Source: JBAXLO01 sp037134755
GTDB taxonomy: Bacteria; Bacteroidota; Bacteroidia; Bacteroidales; JACABE01
Assembly: GCA_037134755.1 (NCBI GenBank)
Contig: JBAXLO010000257.1
Coordinates: 1-5,850 of the forward strand
Reading direction: 5' to 3'
DNA: 5,850 nucleotides
Below the pieces are notes generated by a model. The model saw nothing but the letters and a program-made list of their open reading frames with translations. It did not search any database and was not told where the DNA came from. Shown in pieces: positions 5,792 through 5,850 of this stretch (its first letter is position 1; each line of letters begins with the position of its first letter). The translations under genes were made by a program, and so were the position numbers.

Positions 5792-5850
5792 TAAAAGAAA
5801 TAATATTAAATTGGGCAATGTAGATTTATTTTATTCAATTTTGAATTAAA

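Larger units (their letters stand above)
5060..5850. other. Long non-coding but repeat-rich region
   Basis: I see no credible protein gene in these 790 bases: the open stretches are short, low in complexity or broken by stops, and show no recognisable domain. There is no tRNA or rRNA. The region does carry ordered repeats and hairpins, listed separately. From 5792 to the right edge the sequence is AT-rich, with only a minor inverted repeat (ATTCAA at 5833-5838 with TTGAAT at 5841-5846). Confidence 0.75.

Overview
The window looks like a chromosomal segment of an AT-rich member of the Bacteroidota, probably Bacteroidales-like. Three things point there. The lysyl-tRNA synthetase carries a C-terminal extension of about 70 residues typical of that phylum. 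The start codons lack Shine-Dalgarno sequences and sit behind A-rich leaders. TAnnTTTG-type -7 boxes precede the two divergent transcription units.

Layout: positions 1-3805 hold four minus-strand genes packed with almost no spacing, in transcription order lysS, a PagL-like outer-membrane lipid A deacylase, a membrane-anchored PHP-domain protein, and a GtrA-family membrane protein cut off by the left edge. The junctions are 3 nt, a 1-nt TAATG overlap, and 0 nt (TAG directly followed by ATG), so they are very probably one operon behind the lysS promoter. The last three products are all predicted envelope proteins. A divergent 240-bp intergenic region (3806-4045) carries a -7 box for each direction. 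Downstream of it, on the plus strand, is a 337-residue cation/calcium exchanger (CaCA superfamily).

The remaining 790 bases (5060-5850) contain no convincing gene but are highly structured. In order they hold a 9-bp tandem repeat, a possible promoter, a strong hairpin, and then a degenerate array with a 42-bp period. At least 11 units run over about 5247-5708, and most are centred on a short palindrome or hairpin. After the array come a set of competing inverted repeats and a perfect 26-bp palindrome. The array is the most unusual object here. Its period is shown by several independent exact words repeated at offsets of 42 or 84. At least four of the palindromes keep complementary arms while differing in arm sequence. 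What it does is unknown. Candidates are a structured RNA, a phased set of protein-binding sites (42 bp is about four helical turns), or the remains of a minisatellite.
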